This document shows, piece by piece, positions 10,077-21,464 of a stretch of 64,000 nucleotides of DNA. The stretch's first letter is position 1, and each line of letters starts with the position of its first letter. The notes under the pieces are model-generated. The model had not been told where the DNA came from and did no database searches. It saw only the letters and a list, made by a program, of their open reading frames with translations. The position numbers and the translations under genes are program-made. The stretch is from Colocasia esculenta (taxonomy: Eukaryota > Streptophyta > Magnoliopsida > Alismatales > Araceae): the NCBI GenBank assembly GCA_014218235.1, contig CM024758.1:105127698-105191697 (forward strand). The letters are read 5' to 3'.

Positions 10077-11843
10077 ATGGCAGCCCAAGGTAACATTGAA
10101 GGTCAGTCTGTCAACCGACCCCCTCTCTTGATGGTGAAGATTATCCTTACTGGAAGACCAGAATGGAATACTTTCTACAAGGCCACGACTATCAAATTTG
10201 GTCCATAGTAGAAGAAGGTGATCTGGTAGTCACAAATGAGAAAGCTCAATGGACAGATGATGACAGAAAGAAGATCTCCTTGAATTGCAAAGCAAAGAGC
10301 ATCTTATGCTGTGCTCTAAGTAAGAAGGAGTTCAACAGAGTTTCTGCCTGCAAATCCTCAATGGAAATGTGGGAAAAGCTCAGGATCACATATGAAGGCA
10401 CAGACAAGGTAAAGGAAACAAGAATCGACATTCTTGTCACTCAGTATGAGAGATTTCAGATGCAATCAGGTGAATCCATAACTCAAATGTTCAGTCGGTT
10501 CACTGACATCACAAATGGACTAGCTAGTCTGGGAAAACCTATGAGATTGGAGACATGGTGAGGAAAATACTTAGATCCTTACCGTCCTCATGGACCCCAA
10601 AGGTCACAGCAATAGAAGAAGCTAATGACCTGAAGAGAATGTCAGTAGAAAAGCTCATTGGGTCCCTCATGGCCCATGAGATCAACATGGAAAGGCTAGG
10701 AGAGTCCTCTAGCAGAAAGAAGCACTCCAACGCCTTAAAAGCTGAAGAAGATTCACCAGAAGCAAGTTCAGCTGAGAGTGAAAGTGATGCAGACAGCGAG
10801 AATGAGGAAGCAATGCTATCTAGAAAATTGCAGCGATTTTGGCTAAGAAGAAGAAATTCCAATCTGGTAGAAGGCACTTCAAAAGGAATAAGGACTTCAA
10901 GAAGCCAGATGGAAAAGAAATGAAGAAAGGAGAACCCATCTGCTATGAATGTAAGAAGCCAGGACACATTAAAGCTGAGTGTCCAAAATTCAAGAAGCCG
11001 GAGTTCAGGAAGAAGGACAGCTCCAAGAAGTTCAGAAAGTACAAAAAGAAGGCGATGGCAGCAGCATGGGAAAACAGTAGCGACTCAGACAGTGAGTCAA
11101 GCTCCTGCAGTGATGAAGAAGAAGCCAACTTGGCCTTCATGGCTAATACTGAAGAAAAGGTAACCTCTGACTCTTCTTTTGATTCATGCAATGGTTCAGA
11201 TTCCGATAGTTTAGAAGAGCTTTCAACGAACTATATGAAAAATATAAAGAAGTAACCAAACTATTAAAAGTAAGCAAGAAAAACATAGTCTGTATAGAAA
11301 ATACAAACTCAGATCTAAAATCAGAAAATGAACAATTAGAAAGTCAAATAACTAAACTTAAAAGAAGAAATGAACTGTTATGTGAAGACCTAAAAGCTAA
11401 GAATGAACAAATAACTAAAATAGAGAAACAAGTAAGTTCAGATGAACTGAAAACTGAAATCAAAACACTAACAGAAGAAAATATACAGTTATCTAGCACA
11501 TTAGAAAAATTCACAATGGTAAAAACTCCCTCATATTAAAAGGTGCTAGAAGATCAGGTAAGAAGAAAAATGGATTAGGATATACACCCCAGATAATGAA
11601 GAAACCATAGTTTATCCTAAAACATATCCAACACCAAAATTTGTACCTGAACAAGATATAGCATACAAAGCTGATTTCAAATATATAGAAAAAGTAACCA
11701 AATTATCCTGCTGTAGTCACTGCAACAAGTTAGGACATATCATAACGACATGCCCAACAAGACATAAGAAATGGATAATAAAAAGTAAAATAAATGATAC
11801 TAACCCATCAGGACCCAAAAGAATTTGGGTACCTAAAACTTGA
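10077..11843 (+). pseudogene. Element C gag (Sirevirus type), frameshifted
   Basis: Start ATG at 10077 (MAAQGNIEGQSVNRPP). A lost base near 10125 shifts the frame, and the conserved capsid region resumes at 10163 (MEYFLQGHDYQIWSIVEEGD). Later parts lie in two further frames. The first zinc knuckle CYECKKPGHIKAEC is at 10941-10982. An acidic Ser-rich stretch and a Lys/Glu/Asn-rich coiled-coil-like region (about 11240-11510) follow. The second knuckle CSHCNKLGHIITTC is at 11712-11753, and the end reads GPKRIWVPKT. The TGA at 11841-11843 overlaps the pol ATG by one base. At least three frameshifts. Sirevirus gags are known to be long and coiled-coil bearing, as here. Confidence 0.88.
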
Positions 11844-14800
11844 TGTTTTTATTTCAGGTTATCCCTCGAGCATCCAAATGGTATTTGGATAGTGGGTGCT
11901 CAAGGCACATGTCAGGAAACCAGAAGTTATTCTCTCATCTCCAAGCTGAAGAAGGAACAGTCACTTATGGAGATAATGGGAAAGGAACAGTGATAGGCAG
12001 TGGCTCTGTGAATAACAAAGGAAAAACAGTCATAGAAGATGTGTTATTAGTCAAGGGATTGAAGCACAATCTCATTAGCATCAGCCAGCTGTGTGACAGA
12101 GGCCATCAGATCAAGTTTCAAGAGTCAAAGTGCAGCATACTGAAGGATGGAGCAGTCATCTTTGAAGCTAATAGAGAAAAGAATTTGTATGTGCTCTATC
12201 TTGAGGAACTCAAGGAACAAAATGTCTGTCTGGCAGCAAATAAGGATAAATCTACTGAATTATGGCACAGACGACTAGGTCATTGCAGCATAGATGGCAT
12301 GAGGAAAATTGCTGAAGAAGAATCTTGTGGAAGGTCTACCTAAGGTCAGTACAAAAATGGATGGTGTCTGTAGACCTTGTGCTAAGGGAAAGCACACCAA
12401 GAGCTCCTTCAAGTCAAAGACGGTGGTGACCACCTCAAAACCCTTAGAGCTCCTTCATATGGATCTATTTGGGCCAATGAGGACTACCAGTCTTGGAGGA
12501 AAGAACTTTGGATTTGTCATAGTCGATGATTACTCAAGATTCACATGGGTGTCATTCTAGAGCATAAAGATGACACATTTGATAACTTTGTCAGTTTCAG
12601 CAAGAAAGTTCAGAAGGATCAAAAGTTCAGCATTGTTTCTATCCGATCAGATCATGGTGGTGAATTTCAGAATGAAAAATTTGCTAAGTTCTGTGATGAT
12701 CAGGGAATTGAGCATAATTTCTCAGCACCAAGGACACCACAGCAAAATGGAATTGCTGAGAGAAAGAATAGAACCTATTGGATATGGCAAGAACTATGCT
12801 ATCAGAATATGATCTGCCAAGGTATTTTGGGCTGAAGCAGTCAACACAGCAAGCTACATTATCAACAGAGTAATGATCAGACCAATCCTGAAGAAGACTG
12901 CATATGAACTGTTCAAAGGAAAGAAACCAAAGATCAGCCATTTCAGGACATTTGGATGTCCTTGCTTCATCACAACAATGGAAAAAGAGACATTGGTAAG
13001 TTGGATGCCAAATCAGATGAAGGTATCTTCATGGGGTACACCTCTAAACCCAAAGGCTATAGAGTATTTAATAAACGCACTTTATTAATTGAACAGTCTG
13101 TACATATTATTTTTGATGAAACTAACCCTTCCTTGAGAAAGGAAGAAGATAGTGATAATGATGATACAGATGAGCTGTCCAAGAAACTAAAGAATACATC
13201 AATTGAGGACAAGGATGATCCACCTCTGGAAGACTTGCAACAAAAAGAAATTACACATGAAAATCTTCCAAAGGAATGGAGACACAAGAAAGATCACCCA
13301 CTTGAAAATATTATTGGTGATCCATCTGTAGGGGTAAGAACAAGAGGTAATGTAATTCCCTGTGATTACCTAGCATTGTTTCTCAAATAGAGCCGAGGAC
13401 AGTCAATGAAGCTCTTTGTGATGAATCTTGGATATAGCCATGCAAGATGAATTAAATCAATTCAAGAGAAACCAAGTATGGTCACTTGTTCCTAGACCAT
13501 CAGACCATCCAGTCATTGGCACCAAATGGGTGTTCAGAAATAAACTGGATGAAACTGGTGTGATCCTAAGAAACAAGGCCAGATTGGTAGCTCAAGGCTA
13601 TTCACAAGAGGAAGGCATAGATTTCGATGAAACCTATGCACCTGTAGCTAGACTTGAGGCTATTAGAATTTTGCTTGCATATGCATCCGCATTAGATTTG
13701 AAATTATTTCAAATGGATGTTAAGTCTGCATTTTGAATGGTTTTATTAAGGAGGAAGTCTATGTAGAACAACCTCCAGGTTTTGATGATACTGATTTTCG
13801 GATCACGTTTTCAAATTACACAAAGCATTATATGGTTTAAAGCAAGCACCTAGAGCCTGGTATGAAAGGCTTAGTTCTTTTCTTTTAAACCATGGTTTCA
13901 GTAGAGGTCAAGTAGATAGTACTCTTTTCATAAAGTCAAAGGTCAAACACATTCTACTAGTTCAAATTTATGTAGATGATATTATTTTTGGTTCTACTGA
14001 TGAATCCCTTTGCAAGTACTTTGAAAAGTTGATGCAGGGAGAATTTGAAATGAGCATGATGGGAGAACTTAATTATTTCCTTGGATTACAAATCAAACAA
14101 GGAAAGGAAGGAACTCACATCTGTCAAGCAAAGTACACAAAAGAACTCTTAAAGAAATTTGGATTCGAAAATACCAAGCCACTGTCAACACCAATGAGTA
14201 CATCAACAAGGATGGACAGTGACAAAGATGGTAAGAAAGTAGATCAAAAGATCTACAGAGGTATGATAGGTTCACTTCTTTATTTAACAGCTAGTAGACC
14301 TGATATTTATTTAGTGTATGCATGTGTGCTAGGTATCAAGCAGATCCTAAAGAATCACATTTAATTTCTGTGAAAAGAATATTTAGATATTTAGCAAGAA
14401 CTCATGACTTAGGTCTATGGTATCCAAAACATTGTGAAATTAACTTAGTAGGTTATTCTGATGCTGACTATGCTGGATGCAAATTAGATAGAAAAAGCAC
14501 CAGTGGTTGTTGTCAATTTCTTGCAGGATGTTTATATCTTGGTCTTCAAAGAAACAAAATTCAGTGGCACTATCTACAGCTGAAGCTGAGTACGTAGCTG
14601 CTGGAAATTGCTGTACACAACTCTTATGGATAAAGCAACAACTTGAAGATTTCGGATTAAACATCAAATCCATCCCACTGTTGTGTGACAACACCAGTGC
14701 CATAAATCTCACCAAGAATCCAGTTCAACATTCAAGGACCAAGCATATTGAGGTTAGATATCATTTTATTCGTGATCATGTAGCAAATGGTAATATTGAA

Positions 14801-14908
14801 ATATCTTTTATTGATACAAATGGTCAGTTAGCAGACATTTTCACAAAAGCCTTACCCGAGGAGAGATTCACATCTCTTAGAAGGGAATTAGGCATGTGCA
14901 ATTTGTGA
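11843..14908 (+). pseudogene. Element C pol: protease, integrase, RT, RNase H (copia order)
   Basis: Protease: WYLDSGCSRHMSGN, with the Asp codon at 11888. The integrase zinc region begins near WHRRLGH (about 12262). Its catalytic residues sit in HMDLFGP (12457 region), RSDHGGEF (12646 region) and NGIAERKNR (12750 region). RT begins about 13455 (VWSLVPRPSDHPVIGTKWVF), and the catalytic YVDD is at 13969-13980. RNase H runs from GYSDADYAG through LSTAEAEYVAAG to LRRELGMCNL, with the stop at 14906-14908. Frameshifts near 12330, 12550, 12820, 13735 and 14340-14530 break the polyprotein. The integrase-before-RT order identifies Ty1/copia. Confidence 0.92.
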
Positions 14909-15299
14909 AAAAGGTTTTGTTTAAAACTGGCACATTAAATTTCAGAATTAAGTAATTTTCCCTCCATGGCTTTAAGCAAAAGAAATTCAAATTATCCTTT
15001 GTAACCGCTCTCTCATTGAAGTCGGTTTGAATAGTCAAACTCTTTTGTCTTCTTCTGCCGCCTTTTGGCGCCTCACTTTCCCATGCATTAATTTATTCAT
15101 AAAAATCAATGAGAGAACGATTCGTATCTCATCGTCTACCTTTTCCCTTTTCATCCTGTCGCATGAGCCGATGCCCTAACAACTCATACCTCAACCCTCT
15201 GCAAATTTGAACCTTCCTCCTCCTTCCCGCAAAATTTCTTGAGGATTCCTTCTCTTCTCCTTCCGTTTCAACCCTCCAGAGACTTTCCCACCTGAATCC
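14909..15299 (+). other. Non-coding gap between pol and third ORF, with a candidate splice acceptor
   Basis: No coding signal is seen in these 391 bases. The last part (15247-15279) is pyrimidine-rich and ends TCAACCCTCCAG, 20 bases before the ATG of the third ORF. The second copia copy has the same tract ending in the same bases at 28256. This would suit a 3' splice site for a subgenomic mRNA, but no matching donor was identified. Confidence 0.4.
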
Positions 15300-18200
15300 A
15301 TGGCCGCACCAGTCATCGCCGGCAGTTTGGGTGGCTACAGCGCCGAGTTTCTCACTCCTGAGCAGCAGGAGAGGTTTACCTTTGTGAAGACGAAGCTCTG
15401 TGGCAATAAAGAAGTCGATGTTGCTAATCTGAGGAAAAATGGAATGAGCAGCGTGGTAGAATTGATCAATCAGATGCAGTGGACGGGAGTTACCACCTTT
15501 TCCGAGGTTAGTTATCCGGACCTGGTAAAAGCATTCTTCGTTTGTTTGAGAACAGAGGAAGATGGGTCCCTAGTTTCTTCAGTAAAGGGAACCCTGATTA
15601 GAATAGACCCTGAGTTGCTGAAGATGTTGTTTGATGTGAAGACTTCCGGGTTTAGTGGGGTTCACACTGTGGACGCCCAAGTGAAAGGTTTGGGAATTGT
15701 AGGGCCGGGCTTCAAGCTAAGGGATGGCAAGCTTGATATAAATCAACTAACTGCTTTCAACCGCCTCTTCATTTTATTGTATGTCAAATCTTAGTTCCCA
15801 GAAGTGCAACATTTTCATCTTGCACAAAGGCCGACTCTGACATGATGTACTGGGCCATTCAAAATAAGGAGATAAATATGGCCGCAGTGATGATGGAAAG
15901 AATGAAATTTGCCAGAGATCAGATTTGGGACACCAAGAGCAAGTTAAATGTGTCCCTGCCCTATGCCCACCTACTTACCAAGATCTTCAAACACTTCGGT
16001 GTTGATCTTTCTGGGGCAGTTGTAGAGAAAATGGGCCAAGCAATCAGGTCCAGGAACCTGAAGAAGAGTGGCTTCTCTGTGGAAAATGGTGTCTGGTCCA
16101 AGGCTTCAGTTGCTGAAGGCGAAGCCATCATTGACGACGCCTCAGTTGTTCATCAGGAAATGGGATCAGCGGCTATGATTCCAGAATTGCCAGTGGAGTC
16201 AGTTTCAGTTCCAGCAGTTGGAGCAGCAGAATCATCAGGCCCCTCTATAGCAGAAGTTCAGCCTGAAATTGCAGTAGAAGAAGAAAGAGTATCAGTAGCA
16301 GCTTCAGAATTTCCAGAAGAATTAGCTCTAAATTTTGCAGAGAGGAGAATTGAGGATATTCTCCCAGAGGATATTATTCCAGTTGAGGACCCACTACCCT
16401 CAACTGTCGTTGCATCTATTCTCTCAGATATTATTGATTCGATTCCTTCCACCACTAGTGCTCCAGAAACTAGTGGCAGAGTTGCTGAAGAGGCTGTGGC
16501 ATCAGGCCACATTGATGTACCAATGGAAGATGTTCCAGTAGAGCTAGAGCACCCAGCTGCTCAGGGTGACCCTGTGATGGCGGATGCTCCCATTCAGAGG
16601 GAGCAAGTATATCAAATGAAGAAGATGCTCCTATTGAGGGGAGCTATCAAAAGAAGGTTCAGTAGAAGCAACTCCTGTTGTTAATGGTCAGGAGGAAAGG
16701 CATAGAGATTCTCCAATTTTGGATGACAGAGAAGGGGAGACTGCAAGCTCTTCGAGCTCAGATGATGATCAACCTCCTCCAGCAAAAGAAGGCAAGAAGA
16801 AAGGAAAAGAAGTTGCCTCTGAAGTTCCTCTCCTGGCTGATACACCTTTTGAGAGGCAGGTCAAACAGAAAATTGTTATAAATTTGAAGCCAGTGATTGA
16901 AAGGCTGAATGTGCAAGGTGAGCTATTATGTTCTCTCCAGTCAGATGTAAATTCTATATTTCTGAGCCAAGCTTCAGCCAACAAAGAGTTAGCTCAAATC
17001 AGAAATGCTATGACATGGTTTAATAAGGAGATGAGTAGCATGAAAGGCATGCTCTCGGATATTATTCAGGCAGTTGGAGTTCAAGCTCCTCCTCCTCCAG
17101 CAGCTCAGGAGCCTGGAGAAAATGTGTCTGGGCCATCAGGGCCAGCACCAGAAGCAACAACATCACCAGAAGAAGCAGGGCCAACAGGGCCAGAAGCAGC
17201 AGCAGCACCAGCAGAGGCAGCAGTGAATGTTGAAGGGCCATCTGGGCCGGTTGATCAGGTTAAAGGGCCTCCAGGGCCAGCTGAGCAAGGGTCAGGGCCA
17301 TCAGGGCCATTGGAGAGTGAGTCTGTGCAGAAAGAGGCAGAAGAATCCTTGGCACCCAAGCCCCCAGCTCCCTCTTCTCCCTCTCACACACCTATTCCTC
17401 CAACTCCACCCTCAGCTCCTACAGCTCCTCCTGCTCCACAAACATTCAAGAAGCCTCAATCTAGACCAATTTCCTCTCCCACTCCATTTCCTCCTCATTC
17501 CACTTCATCTCCTTCTCCTATCCTTGAGGCCCTCCAGTATCCTCAGCTGGAGCCTCCTCCTCCTCCTCCTCTGGTCCTCCCTTGGACCAGTTGATGACCT
17601 CCCAACTACTTCCCACTCTTTTCTTCATCCTACTCCTCCACCCTCTTTCATCACTATCATACCTGAAAGAGCCCAACTTAACTCTCCCTTTATGGAACAA
17701 ATAAAGGATGAGTTTGAGGAAGGGATCCTCAGGTCTGTGTTGAAGGTTGGTGAACATATTCATAGGGCAGACCCTTCTAGTCCTGCCCCCAAGAAGAGGA
17801 AACTTACTTCTACTTCCTCCCTTTCCTCTGAACCCAAATACCCACCTTTGTGGTTTTCTCTCACAGTGGACAACAAACATAACCCACTGTATAGGGAATA
17901 CCTTTCCAAAGTTGTTCTTGCCACCATCATTAACCTTCCTTTTCAAAATCTTACAGATCATTTGAACACCATTCTACCCTACTCTTCTCTTTCAAAATCA
18001 GAAAATCCAAAATTTCTCTCTTGCCCACTCCAAATCAGAAGACCAGTGGGGCAAAGGTCACAAGGATCTCTTCAAGAAATTTGTTCTTGCCAAATCTGCT
18101 AGATTCCCTCCAAGGGACCACTCCCTGACCTTATCAGAGTGGTTCAGGATATATCATAGGGAACTTTGGGCACCCTACATTCAAAGGAAATCAAAATGAT

Positions 18201-19055
18201 CAGGCATTTCATGCTATTCAACAACTACATATATGTTCATAGACTTCCAGAGGTTCAGCTCAGCCAATTTAGAAAGGCCATTTCAGCTCTAACTCCGGAT
18301 ATCTCTCAAACTTCAGATGTTCAGGTCGATTTTGCTACCCTCCAAGTGCCTGAAGAAATGCCCTTCCTCAAATCCATTTCCTTGTCATGGAGTCCTCTGT
18401 AGGATCCATCATCTTTGAGCGTTTTGCCAGAGTAATGGGCAGAATTAAAGTACAGAAAGGCTGCCTGGTTGCTTTTCCTAGATTCCTATTTAGGGAATAT
18501 CACCAGGGGCATGTAAGTGCTGAAGTTCTAGCCCCATTCTGTCTGAATGTGAAAGGCTGACATCCTCAGAATGGTCCAAGTTCTACCCCTTGTCAGCTCA
18601 GCAGCTGTTTGCACTCAATGAAGCTCAGGCCAGGGAAGGCAAACCAGCCATTTCTCCAGCTACTTTCTTGGATATGAATTCTATTCATCTTGTTAATGAC
18701 CCTTTCAAAGTCTGGGAGGAAAGATACAAAGTATATGTGGCTATGCACAAGGCTCTCAGAGACAACCACAACACTATCCTGTGACCATGGACCAATTCCT
18801 CACCTGTGCCAGCTTTGGGACTCGTCGTTTCCTCAAGATGAGCATGGACAAGAATGCATATGCTGATCTTCTCTATCAGCACCTAGATCTTCATCTCAAA
18901 AGGATGGCTTCCTCCATGGGACCATCCTACTCTTTGTCTTTGGAGTTTTTAAAACTCATTTTGAAGAGCAGGAAGCACAGGCATGGGAAACCATTTCCCA
19001 TTTTGCCTCTCTTTTGTCTCCTGCCTTCTATTTACCTGTACCTCCTCAAAGTTAA
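15300..19055 (+). pseudogene. Element C third ORF: plant-transposon-like protein with collagen-like repeats
   Basis: About 1,250 codons from ATG 15300 (MAAPVIAGSLGGYSAEFL), in the envelope-like position of Sireviruses. N-terminal region, about residues 1-280: VSYPDLVKAFFVCL and LPYAHLLTKIFKHFGVDLSG, resembling the 'putative plant transposon protein' domain (recalled as Pfam PF20167, not checked). An acidic Ala/Glu/Pro/Val stretch follows. Next comes a helical region (PFERQVKQKIVINLKPVIER), then Gly-Pro-Ser-Gly-Pro repeats (about 17130-17310) and a Pro-rich run. PAPKKRKL near 17790 looks like a nuclear localisation signal, and a folded-looking C-terminus ends at TAA 19053. I see no signal peptide or membrane segment, so an envelope role is doubtful. 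Several frameshifts. Confidence 0.75.
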
Positions 19056-19267
19056 TGAAAATTCCCTTGGTTATCTGCTTCTTTTCTCTTCTTTCTTTGT
19101 CTCAGATTGTCTTTTTGCTCAATGACAAAAGGGGGAGAAAATTAGCATGTCTGAAATACATTCCAATAATTTTTAAGGAAAAAAATTAGCTGTCTTATCT
19201 TCAGACTATTTCAGATATTTTTTCATCATGCTTATTGTTCAGTTTTGTCATCACAAAAAGGGGAGAT
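19056..19267 (+). other. Element C 3' non-coding region with repeated polypurine tracts
   Basis: Two purine tracts with the same core: ACAAAAGGGGGAGAAAA at 19125-19142 and AAAAAGGGGAGA at 19255-19266, the latter directly before the right LTR and so the likely plus-strand primer. Multiple polypurine tracts are a known feature of Sireviruses. Confidence 0.75.
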
Positions 19268-21459
19268 TGATGATCAGTCTGTCCCCATGTAATTTTAATT
19301 ATTACATATATATATTTTGATTAACAAAATCAAACAAGAGTTTATCAATTATATCTAATGAATATTTCATAAGTCTTAAGTACAGGAAAAATACCAAGGT
19401 CAATCAAGCCAATAAAGGTATGCATTACTTCTCTGAAGCTTTAATCTTTTCAACATGATATTTCTCTAAGTCCATATCGATTTCTGTTGAAATTCATAAC
19501 GATTTCCTTATAAGATCGAAAAGTCATGTTGTTTCAATCAAGTCGATGTCGTAACGATTCATAAGTTATGCAACGATTTCTTTAGAAAGCGCAACGACTT
19601 GCCTGTCATAACGACTCTATAAGTTATCGCAACGATTTCTTTAGAAAGCGCAACGACTTGCCTGTCATAACGACTCTATAAGTTATCACAACGATTTCTT
19701 TAGAAAGCGCAACGACTTGCCTGTCATAACGACTCTATAAGTTATCGCAACGATTTCTTTAGAAAGCGCAACGACTTGCCTGTCATAACGACTCTATAAG
19801 TTATCGCAACGATTTCTTTAGAACTCGCAACGACTTGCCTATCATAACGACTCTATAAGTTATCGCAACGATTTCTTTAGAAAGCGTAACGACTTGCCTG
19901 TCATAACAATTCTATAAGTTATCATAACGATTTCTTTAGAACTCGCAACGACTTGCTTGTTGTAACGATTTCATAAGTTACCGTAACGATTTCTTTAGAA
20001 CTCGCAATGACTTGCTCGCTCACAACGATTTGCTTTGCGCAACGATTTCTTTAGAGCTCATAACGATTTGATAAATGTTCATAACGATTTGATAAGTGTT
20101 CATAACGATTTCTTCAGTGAACACAACGACTTTCTTTGTATAACGATTTGATAAGTGTTCATAACGATTTCTTCAGTGAACACAATGACTGCTTTGTATA
20201 ACGATTTGATAAGTGTTTCACAACGATTCTTCATAAACCACAATGATTTGTTATGTTCATAACGACTTGGTCAACCTGACTTATTCATAACGATTTCATA
20301 AGTCATATAGCCATCGATTTCATATCTTATATTGACTTGATATCGTATTCTCCTTAAAGCGTTGACTGGTCAAAGTCCACGAAGATATCTCTCTGCTCTC
20401 TTGCATTTATAAGATCTGAACGTACCTCTACATGCATGCAGACGATATCATCCATTATAGTGCATCTTCTGTCAATATCTTTTAGAAGAAACTATTTTAG
20501 CATTGCTATTCTGGTGAACATTTTATCAACGTTTACTGACAACTAAAGACAGCCTAGCTGTCTACTGTTCTAGCATTTAATTTACGCAGGGTCCTGAAGA
20601 CGTTTGTCATACAACATTGGACCTATGACGGCAGAAGACATTATCTCTTTGCGTGCTCAAATGGATAAAAGATAGTTGAAGCTTCCAAATGTCAAACAGT
20701 CTGACGTCTATCAATCCAAGAGACAACGGTTACTTCAACGGCAGTATTTCAAATTGAAGATATAAATACAAGTCAGAAGGATAGAAGAAAAAAGATACAC
20801 AGACCAGTCAGATACAACAATAATGATTGTTCAAGCATTCAAATTCTTTGAAGAAAGTCTAGAGCCAAGAATCTCATTCCTCATCACCTTCAGCTCTTTG
20901 CTCTCTGTGCTGTAATAGATTTTCTAAGAGAGCCCGTGTAGTTCTGAGAGTGTGCCTTGTTTAGATTCTTGCTCTCAATGCTAGTTGCTTCAGATCTTGG
21001 CTTGTTAAAAGCTTGATCTAGGGGCTTGAATTTCATTCAATTCTCTTTGAGTTGTTGTTCCCTTTAGGTGTGAAGGAAGACCTGGTGGTATCTAGGGTGT
21101 TGTTCCCTTCGGTTGTGAAGGAAGACCTGGTGAGGTATCCAGGGTGTTGTTGTTCCTTCGGGTGTGAAGGAAGACCAGCTGAGCTGGGTGTTGTTGCGTC
21201 CTTAGGGGGACTGTACCCTAGTTAGTGAAATCCTGAGTTGTTGCTCAGGGACTGGACGTAGGACTCCTAAGGAGAGGAGGTCCGAACCAGGATAATTTCT
21301 GTGTTGTGTGATTGTCTTCTTTGTGTGTTTGATATTTAAACTAACAGTCACTAACCTCCTTCGAAGAACGTTTGTGTGAATATTTTTTGTTACATGTATC
21401 TTGTAGATTATTTTAAAAGACCCATTCATCCCCCCTCTGGGCTCGTCAACTGGGCAACA
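19268..21459 (+). repeat. Element C 3' LTR
   Basis: A 2,192-bp LTR paired with 7824-10013. It includes the 59-bp array (about 19545-20280; unit starts 19607, 19666, 19725, 19784, 19843, 19902), TATAAATA at 20761, and the three-hairpin array at about 21059-21187. Small indels distinguish it from the left LTR, so insertion was not very recent. Confidence 0.95.
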
Positions 21460-21464
21460 CCAAC
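21460..21464. repeat. Target site duplication of element C, right copy
   Basis: CCAAC, identical to 7819-7823. Confidence 0.95.

Larger units (their letters stand above)
7824..21459 (+). mobile_element. Element C: full-length Sirevirus-like Ty1/copia with third ORF
   Basis: A 13.6-kb element with LTRs of 2,190 and 2,192 bp (7824-10013 and 19268-21459), both TGATGATCAG to GGGCAACA, flanked by perfect CCAAC. Order: Met-tRNA primer site, gag with two zinc knuckles, protease, integrase, RT and RNase H (copia order), a non-coding gap, a third ORF and repeated polypurine tracts. The gag start MAAQG, the box YVDDIIFGS and the RNase H run LSTAEAEYVAAGNCC suit the Sirevirus lineage. Repeated polypurine tracts and an extra 3' ORF are also known for that group. 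Every ORF is frameshifted. It inserted into RT of element B. Confidence 0.93.

Noticed and set aside
15300..19055. Retroviral-type envelope gene
   Set aside because: Position is right for an envelope-like ORF, but I see no signal peptide, no membrane anchor and no cleavage motif; an NLS-like PKKRK argues against it.
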